A program made the translations under genes and the position numbers. From Tetmemena sp. SeJ-2015 (lineage: Eukaryota; Ciliophora; Spirotrichea; Sporadotrichida; Oxytrichidae), in NCBI GenBank assembly GCA_027382625.1, contig JAJKFJ010013139.1, positions 1 to 11,809 on the forward strand: a stretch of DNA of 11,809 nt, written 5' to 3'. Position 1 is the first letter of the stretch. Every line of letters begins with the position of its first letter. The notes under the pieces were generated by a model. That model was not told the DNA's origin. It ran no database searches and saw only the letters and a program-made list of their open reading frames with translations. Shown piece by piece: positions 9,301 through 11,809 of this stretch.

Positions 9301-9847
9301 AATCTATGGTCTGTTGTATTCAATGAGAGTTTTCTAAGAACACCTGTTCTCCTTTTAGCTCTGTGCATCATCTTAAATGAGCATCATGCTCTTTGAGCTC
9401 TGATTTTATTAGAGACTCTACTATGGCCTTTGAATATTCTTACTGTCTTGATTTTAGGAGATGAGAGAAGTATTTTGGTCTCTTGATGGTTTGAGGTTGC
9501 TAATGCTCTATCTATGATAAATAAATGAGGTTAATTGAAGTAACTGCCATTGTTAGGTTGAGATTTCTAATGCAAGGAATGCTTATTGTTGACGATTGAA
9601 TTTCTGTTAGTGTTGAGCTGTGCCATGCTTGACCTCACATCGTTAAAGTCTTGAATCGATTACGCTTGTGCTTAAAGAGCCAGTTCTTGCAAGTTGATTC
9701 ATTAAATAAGAGTATGATGTATTAACTTGGGAGATTGGATCTTGAGGCTGTCATGTTGCTTTAACTACTCTGATGAACGTCATGAGAAACATTAAGATTA
9801 GTGGAAGATGTTCTATGCTGCATGTTGTTATATCTGCTAGAGGACAT
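1..9847 (-). CDS. Giant N/Q/S-rich coiled-coil protein, germline copy interrupted by IESs (partial, C-terminus off the left edge)
   Basis: The minus strand reads open from ATG at 9847-9845 to the window edge when TAA/TAG are glutamine and TGA is stop. Removing the short direct-repeat-bounded stretches listed separately gives about 2,900 codons. The start is supported by an in-frame TGA at 9889-9887 with no other in-frame ATG between. Order of regions by approximate residue: S/N/Q-rich 1-835; acidic D/E/N/Q 836-921; charged helices with CTGFPQIS 930-1194; N/Q/P-rich linker to about 1414; K/E helix with CTFKPQIS about 1498-1554; N/S/Q-rich to about 2340; mixed C-terminal part; FHA-like segment near 2786-2806. 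The family is not recognised. A large cytoskeletal or ciliary scaffold is an inference from composition. The main alternative is two genes, the first ending at TGA 3848-3846 and the second starting at ATG 3683. That reading at all is coding is nearly certain; that it is one gene is perhaps 55 percent. Confidence 0.6.
352..528 (-). other. IES, 177 bp, 8-bp pointer GTTATAAA
   Basis: GTTATAAA at 528-521 and 351-344 on the minus strand. In the frame that reads the FHA-like motif, the left side reads PQADTNPAQ and the join gives VIKLGDVIKFG. The interior is AT-rich and holds a 10-bp tandem repeat. A canonical GTAAGT...AG intron over the same stretch (532 to 389) gives the wrong frame. Confidence 0.65.
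427..446. repeat. Tandem repeat, two 10-bp units, purine-pyrimidine alternating
   Basis: GCATGTGTAT occurs at 427-436 and 437-446 inside the 177-bp IES, within a longer alternating purine-pyrimidine stretch from about 415. Confidence 0.85.
521..2116 (-). CDS. Coding block 6: mixed C-terminal region in many small segments
   Basis: About seven segments of 60-300 nt, broken by short IESs, give a continuous path. It reads MSQLDLQNNISSPQN, then FRIDKMELRPVLLLPL, an acidic stretch (KIDEEEEMQFIDEQ), VEDSFQYCDYNEYIEE, EKSISEIKEESEQF and FLFLDMLMQFVESQKLTAL. A helix rich in K and Q follows, then ICVVIVTRNSTDVVAAEV, then DYFMYHAQELDLSFEQ and KKAYLVVRHMKLKPL. It is less low-complexity than the earlier blocks and may include folded domains; none is recognised with certainty. 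A conspicuous standard-code ORF in another frame at 1001-1186 is rejected, because the pointers on both sides fit this frame. A 4-nt shift near 571-578 is needed to enter the FHA-like segment. Confidence 0.65.
815..843 (-). other. IES, 29 bp, pointer ATAG
   Basis: ATAG at 843-840 and 814-811. Removal joins AAEVPTAGI to EEKETAYISFDNNN in phase. Confidence 0.6.
926..1012 (-). other. IES, 87 bp, 8-bp pointer AAGTTTCT
   Basis: AAGTTTCT at 1012-1005 and 925-918 on the minus strand. Removal joins ITLYKICLSF to QQKICVVIVT in one frame. The interior is AT-rich. Confidence 0.72.
1229..1250 (-). other. Very short GT-AG intron candidate, or part of a 46-bp IES with pointer CTAG
   Basis: GTAAAATA...TTTCTCAG (22 nt) joins REKLPTR to LNFLHLSREEQ in phase. 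CTAG at 1254-1251 and 1208-1205 as an IES joins PTR directly to EEQKIQCF, reaching the same frame. Sequence alone cannot decide. Confidence 0.45.
1415..1438 (-). other. IES, 24 bp, pointer GAGA
   Basis: GAGA at 1438-1435 and 1414-1411, same phase. Removal deletes TGA 1417-1415 and joins KFQYYSEE to KSISEIKEE. The frame is the same on both sides, so only the TGA demands the deletion. Confidence 0.6.
1734..1761 (-). other. IES, 28 bp, pointer TGAA
   Basis: TGAA at 1761-1758 and 1733-1730. Removal joins DEQEDYTE to VPAFQVPQPYQN. The interior is almost purely A and T. Confidence 0.65.
1965..2008 (-). other. IES, 44 bp, pointer AAG
   Basis: AAG at 2008-2006 and 1964-1962 joins NFSFRIDK to MELRPVLLLP in phase and removes the in-frame TGA codons on either side. 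The pointer is short. A 6-bp repeat AAAGAT (2035, 1965) gives a frame that soon stops. Confidence 0.45.
2117..2144 (-). other. IES, 28 bp, pointer TTTCCT
   Basis: TTTCCT at 2144-2139 and 2116-2111, both at phase 0. Removal joins GMGQSIFP to MSQLDLQNN. The interior is AT-rich. Confidence 0.65.
2139..3662 (-). CDS. Coding block 5: Q/N/S-rich region
   Basis: A single TGA-free frame of about 508 codons, dense in TAA/TAG. It contains SIKYYSKPLNQNISPH, MCEEEEKRISGISNSAD, SLIQQQQLLSYQQQERQF, EKSEFHVSNSKFNPITG, and a long Q/N/S run to the glycine-rich GLMSGNGSNPGTGNNSS. The only membrane-like stretch is short (GIIFFSFLIGL near 3400-3368) and embedded in polar sequence, so I do not call it a transmembrane helix. 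Overlapping alternative frames (for example 3300-3190) look plausible over short runs but need an extra deletion; this frame needs none. If the CAGCT join at 3662 is wrong, a separate gene could begin at ATG 3683 in this same frame (MNPHSDSQLSARQS). Confidence 0.8.
3663..3863 (-). other. IES, 201 bp, pointer CAGCT (or an intergenic gap)
   Basis: CAGCT at 3863-3859 and 3662-3658, in phase; removal deletes TGA 3848-3846 and joins NYGLQL to SARQSIKYY. The stretch is AT-rich. If it is intergenic instead, one gene ends at that TGA and another starts at ATG 3683. Confidence 0.55.
3859..5240 (-). CDS. Coding block 4: charged helix with CTFKPQIS motif, then N/S/Q-rich
   Basis: Segments 5240-5074 and 4948-3859 join in phase across a 135-nt IES with a 10-bp pointer. 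The first segment includes SEAESDQQQKNPYKINIPG. After the join, residues near 4860-4740 read RFYERSRKWSKERENK, followed after a short hydrophobic stretch by KCTFKPQISSNS. This repeats the helix-plus-C-x-x-x-P-x-I-S layout of block 2. From 4690 onward the protein is S/N/Q-rich with an acidic patch (LRDEDDDNLSND) and ends in N/S/Q/M-rich sequence (MNMLSYSQSSSMLMSQQQ). The frame meets TGA at 3848-3846. Either a 201-nt IES with pointer CAGCT removes that TGA, or the gene ends there. Confidence 0.8.
4949..5083 (-). other. IES, 135 bp, 10-bp pointer ACGAATAAAT
   Basis: ACGAATAAAT at 5083-5074 and 4948-4939 on the minus strand, same codon phase. Removal joins GRKLNEQ to MNRLQSSLSPNQK. It is the longest in-phase pointer in the window and strong support for the IES model. 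Confidence 0.82.
5241..5425 (-). other. IES, 185 bp, pointer TTTGAT, with 18-bp tandem repeat inside
   Basis: Minus-strand TTTGAT at 5425-5420 and 5240-5235, both at codon phase 0. Removal joins FASAKTFD to GNDFRSEAE. The interior is very AT-rich and carries a perfect tandem repeat at 5361-5396. Confidence 0.7.
5361..5396. repeat. Tandem repeat, two 18-bp units
   Basis: The unit TATTTTGCTAAATTAATT occurs at 5361-5378 and 5379-5396, identical and directly adjacent, inside the 185-bp IES. Confidence 0.9.
5420..5881 (-). CDS. Coding block 3: N/Q/P-rich linker
   Basis: The best frame reads YCSFGNV, then LSPPDNMYPNPYSTLKQQN, then a Q/N-rich run to STNQDQLQY. It continues in the same frame through an AT-rich stretch (about 5640-5592) into FATASNSIAFQTQGSACF and FASAKTFD. 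The composition fits the polar linker before and after it. The AT-rich stretch is open and a multiple of three, so it may be an in-frame IES or simply coding; I could not find a convincing pointer. A 7-bp repeat TGTGCAG brackets 27 nt at 5829-5855 and may be another in-frame IES. The last residues before 5425 join block 4 through pointer TTTGAT. Competing frames in 5590-5430 are also open, but only this one meets the pointer in phase. Confidence 0.65.
5829..5855 (-). other. Possible in-frame IES, 27 bp, repeat TGTGCAG
   Basis: TGTGCAG at 5855-5849 and 5828-5822 on the minus strand. Removal leaves the frame unchanged (GNV then QHLSPPDN). The stretch is not AT-rich, so a coding repeat is equally likely. 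Confidence 0.35.
5882..5961 (-). other. IES, about 80 bp, pointer CCAAT (with an out-of-phase 11-bp repeat inside)
   Basis: CCAAT at 5961-5957 and 5881-5877 joins SLIPISP to ITYCSFGN in phase. A longer repeat CCAATAACTTA at 5948-5938 and 5881-5871 is the more obvious pointer but puts the downstream N/P/Q-rich region out of frame. Confidence 0.55.
5957..8581 (-). CDS. Coding block 2: S/Q-rich, acidic and charged-helix region with CTGFPQIS motif
   Basis: One frame runs from 8581 to 6880 without TGA and continues from 6839 to 5957 after a 44-nt IES with pointer GCAA. The first part is Q/S-rich. From about 7290 to 7035 it is very acidic (EEQEHQYNNYGEEYDN and following). From about 7005 it becomes a charged helix (DRLKQQKIELKRMQKQNEE) ending in CTGFPQISRK. 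From about 6760 to 6170 it is a K/E/R/Q-rich helix with segments such as FSWQKDIQRKKEDQQRIKE and RKDLYQKYFKEKKREAE, likely coiled coil. The tail, from about 6150, is polar and Q/N/P/S-rich (YPNGQLYQSLQVP). The layout of charged helix followed by C-x-x-x-P-x-I-S recurs in block 4. I associate it with ciliate cytoskeletal proteins, but that is recollection and not a search result. Confidence 0.82.
6840..6883 (-). other. IES, 44 bp, pointer GCAA
   Basis: Minus-strand GCAA at 6883-6880 and 6839-6836 in the same phase. Removal joins CTGFPQISR to KNVWLGLLKSKD. The interior is AT-rich. A GT...AG reading of the same stretch (GTTATT to TTTCAG) restores the wrong frame. Confidence 0.65.
8520..8534 (-). 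other. Possible in-frame IES or short coding repeat, 15 bp, repeat GATAACG
   Basis: GATAACG at 8534-8528 and 8519-8513 on the minus strand. The 15-nt offset keeps the frame, so sequence alone cannot tell an IES from a tandem coding repeat (SDNAQTDN). Confidence 0.35.
8582..8600 (-). other. IES, 19 bp, pointer TTCTAT
   Basis: Minus-strand TTCTAT at 8600-8595 and 8581-8576, in the same codon phase. Removal deletes the in-frame TGA (at about 8592) and joins block 1 to block 2. Confidence 0.6.
8595..9847 (-). CDS. Coding block 1: S/N/Q-rich N-terminus
   Basis: Three segments (9847-9715, 9698-9525, 9517-8595) read in three different frames and join in phase across two tiny IESs with pointers ATCA and TCAT. 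The protein starts MSSSRYNNMQHRTSS and is rich in S, N, Q and K. The third segment is a single 307-codon frame with many TAA/TAG codons and no TGA, including the stretches NRRSYQNIHADQKGK and SLDEIIQIAIEKSKQQ. I see no signal peptide, membrane segment or known domain. The stretch around 9000-8900 (LSAQKAYSQQQDLQRKD) may be helical. At 8600 the frame passes through a TTCTAT pointer into block 2. This is probably a disordered N-terminal region; the function is unknown. Confidence 0.8.
9518..9528 (-). other. IES, 11 bp, pointer TCAT
   Basis: Minus-strand TCAT at 9528-9525 and 9517-9514. Removing 11 nt changes the frame from one that ends at TGA (about 9386) to one open to 8595, giving NQPHRQSISNLKPS. 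Very short for an IES; a sequencing indel is the other explanation. Confidence 0.6.
9699..9718 (-). other. IES, 20 bp, pointer ATCA
   Basis: On the minus strand ATCA starts at 9718 and again at 9698. Deleting 20 nt removes an in-frame TGA on the right side and joins NLPSQY to INLQELALQ. Confidence 0.7.
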
Positions 9848-9951
9848 ACTTACTTGATTTTAAATTTTGGTATTTTAACAACTAACTCACTCTCTCTCTC
9901 TCTCCCTATGATAAACAATAATAAATCTTATGGTAGATTCAAAATAGTATA
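9848..9951. promoter_or_regulatory. Divergent intergenic region with CT tract
   Basis: The 104 bp between the two start codons is AT-rich with a TC dinucleotide tract at about 9889-9906. It must hold both promoters if the genes share a macronuclear chromosome. Alternatively, it is where two chromosomes are separated and telomeres added. No telomeric repeat (C4A4 type) is present, as expected for germline DNA. No clear TATA element can be assigned. Confidence 0.5.
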
Positions 9952-11809
9952 ATGACTACTGGCAGAAACGAATCTAGAAATCTGCAAGAGCAGCAAATCT
10001 CTCTATCCTCTCATGGCTAAAGAGTGCTCCACCCAAGTTAATCACAGATGGTATTTTCAGACCCGTTCATTGAAAACCAATCAAACGCAGTCTATCAATC
10101 TATACAGTAGCAAGCCTACCAAAATTAGCCCTAACAGATAGTGCAACAAAACCAGTCTTTCAATCCACTACTCACGAACCTCAACAGCGTAAGCAGTTCT
10201 TGCTCGCAGTTTCAAATACCCTAAAGAGAAAACTACCACTTGAGCTAAAATCAAGAACGATAAGTAGAAGTAGACTTGGAGTCCAAGGTCTCAGAGTTAG
10301 TTAGAAGATACCTAGCTCAAAACTCTTTCCTCAAAGAGTAGAGTGATGTAGACTCTACTGTAAGCAAGGCATAGCAAAATCAACAACAACAGCAATCATA
10401 GCAAAATATGAGGCATGCATAATCGGTTGATCAACTCATCTATCCTCCTCTCCAAATCTAGAATCATAAATTATGTAGCTCTTTCTTTAACTTATTTTAT
10501 AGAATGAATTCAATTCACAGTCTTAACAAAATCTGAGAGAAGGTATGAAGATCTAAACTTAAATCTAGGAGGTTTTTCCAAGCTTACCATCAACAAGATC
10601 AGTAGGTTAGTCAGTGAGTGAATATGGGCAAATGAAACAAGTAACTGACGATTTGGCAAAGAAAATGAGGGAGATGCAGAAAAGCATAGACGACATGCAG
10701 TTCTCAATAAATGAGAAGGAAGCAGAGATCATCAGACTCAATATGTGCCTAGACGATGAGAAAAAGAAGAATGACTACTGCTCTTCGGTAGCCACCACTC
10801 CTCAGAGGTAGAGACGCAATTCTCACTAGAGTAATAAACTCTCAAACTCATTCGTCAATCAATAGAACAATAACCCAAACCTGAGTAAAGATACAGAGTA
10901 GTCATAATCTGTGGTGAGGAACATGGCAAACAACTTTATGGACTCACCCTACTTCAAGAATCACTTTAGCTTACAGCACTCTCAATACTGCAACAACGAG
11001 ACCTAACTCTCTTCTAGAGTTAATTCTATGAAGAACATACATGGGGATGCCTCTACTGCCGCATTCATCCAAAACTACTCACTCAGACATCAACAACCCA
11101 ATAACTCTTCTATAGAGATTCAAACTGATATAGTCTACTCAATAGAGGAAAGTAATAAAGTATAGGAATTAACTAAGAAACTTAAGAAGTATGAATCCAT
11201 GTTAAAGTCAGAATCTCAAGCCAATGAGGAGCTTAGTGAGAGACTACAAGACACTGAGAAGCAGCTATTTAAAATCAAATAGGAGAGAGACTAACTCATT
11301 AAGTAAAATAAAATTATTAGTGAAGATAAACAACAACTTGAATTCAAGGTACAAGAAAGTAGTTCTAAAATTTCCAAACAAGATGAGTAGATATTACTAC
11401 TGAAAAACTAACTCGAAAAGATCAATAAGGAAAACTTGACTTTAAAGAGATATTCTATAATTATTTTTGGGTATAATGATTATAAAAAATATGTATATCT
11501 CTATACAGTTTAGTTTAAATTATTATAACATATGCTAAAATTTTATTTCAATCACAGAAGTTTTCTTCTCAAAACCTAATCTCATATTGTTTAAGGAACT
11601 TATTTATTTTAAATTAAAATGTAATTTGATTGGAGTTTGTTGATAGTATGAGGACCTCGGAACTTGTAACGCCTGCATCGACTATATAAAGCAAATGAAG
11701 TCTTACTAATTCAAACTTTCTTTTTTATGCTATAACTAGAGGACATGGTGAAGGAGAGGGAGAACTCAAACCTTTAAATTCAAGAACTGAAATCCCTTTT
11801 GGACTAGAG
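9952..11809 (+). CDS. Coiled-coil protein with Q/N-rich N-terminus, germline copy with IESs (partial, C-terminus off the right edge)
   Basis: ATG at 9952 opens a frame starting MTTGRNESRNLQEQQ that is free of TGA once three IESs are removed, giving about 532 codons to the window edge. Residues 1-100 are polar and Q/N-rich. A short charged helix (VDLESKVSELVRRYL) lies near residue 105. Residues about 207-260 form a heptad-like helix (KKMREMQKSIDDMQFSINE), then a polar S/N spacer, and from about 375 on a long coiled coil (ELTKKLKKYESMLKSE and onward). A small piece near 11646-11706 carries a C-x-x-C pair (TCNAC). In-frame TAG/TAA within Q runs (for example 10375-10410) show the Q code. The family is not recognised; a cytoskeletal or scaffold role is inference. 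No upstream in-frame TGA lies close, so an earlier start is not strictly excluded. Confidence 0.8.
10459..10499 (+). other. IES, 41 bp, pointer TAGAAT
   Basis: TAGAAT occurs at 10459-10464 and 10500-10505. Deleting 41 nt joins the frame ...PLQI-Q-N to ...NEFNSQSQQN in phase. Without removal the upstream frame meets TGA at about 10531. The stretch is AT-rich. This is the clearest short IES in the window. Confidence 0.85.
11449..11641 (+). other. IES, 193 bp, pointer GATA
   Basis: GATA at 11449-11452 and 11642-11645. Deletion joins the coiled coil (KENLTLKRQ) in phase to YEDLGTCNACIDYIK. The interior is strongly AT-rich. Simpler alternative: a single 282-nt IES from 11450 to 11731 with pointer ATA, also in phase, skipping the small coding island at 11646-11706. 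Confidence 0.6.
11707..11732 (+). other. IES, 26 bp, pointer TAA
   Basis: TAA at 11707-11709 and 11733-11735. Removal joins IKQMKSYQ to LEDMVKERENSNLQ in phase. The pointer is only 3 bp, so the call rests on the frame and the AT-rich interior. Confidence 0.5.

Noticed and set aside
8637..9946. 14-bp inverted match GTAGATTCAAAATA (minus 8650-8637, plus 9933-9946), as a sign of scrambled or inverted MDSs
   Set aside because: A match of this length is expected about once by chance in AT-rich DNA of this size, and both sites are explained without rearrangement.
11455..11736. 6-bp direct repeat CTATAA as IES pointer in the plus-strand gene
   Set aside because: The join is out of phase with the downstream coiled-coil frame.
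1..11809. Bacterial, viral or mobile-element content, tRNA, CRISPR arrays, telomere repeats or telomere-bearing transposons
   Set aside because: No ribosome-binding sites with long standard-code ORFs, no transposase-like frame, no spaced repeats, no C4A4 repeats and no cloverleaf were seen.

Overview
This window looks like germline (micronuclear) DNA of a hypotrich/stichotrich ciliate of the Oxytricha-Stylonychia type. Read with the standard code it holds only short ORFs. Read with TAA and TAG as glutamine and TGA as the only stop, both strands open into very long frames rich in N, Q, S, K and E. In-frame TAA/TAG codons sit next to CAA/CAG in obvious Q runs. The long frames are broken at short, mostly AT-rich stretches. 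Nearly every break carries a short direct repeat (3-10 bp) at both edges, and removing the stretch plus one repeat copy restores the frame. That is the pattern of internal eliminated sequences (IESs) with pointers between macronuclear-destined segments (MDSs). The genus is not determined. All segments lie in order, so these loci look non-scrambled.

Layout. Minus strand, 9847 down to 1 (running off the left edge): one very long coding path of about 2,900 codons, with about 18 proposed interruptions. In order it encodes an S/N/Q-rich N-terminus (9847-7300), an acidic D/E/N/Q stretch (about 7290-7035), K/E-rich helices with C-x-x-x-P-x-I-S motifs (7030-6170), an N/Q/P-rich linker (6170-5420), a second K/E helix plus CTFKPQIS motif (4860-4690), more N/S/Q-rich sequence (4690-2140), and a C-terminal part (2116-1) ending in a segment that resembles the last strands of an FHA domain. 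A split into two genes near 3848/3683 is a real alternative. Plus strand, 9952 to the right edge: a second gene with a Q/N-rich start and coiled-coil body, broken by three IESs. The two genes are divergent, with 104 bp between their start codons and a CT tract in between.

The proteins look structural: low-complexity linkers plus coiled coils, and motifs that I associate with ciliate cytoskeletal or ciliary proteins. Neither gene can be named. No tRNA, rRNA, CRISPR array, transposase or telomere repeat was seen. Frame choices inside each MDS are strong. Individual pointer assignments vary: the 6-10 bp in-phase ones are good, the 3-5 bp ones are best guesses.
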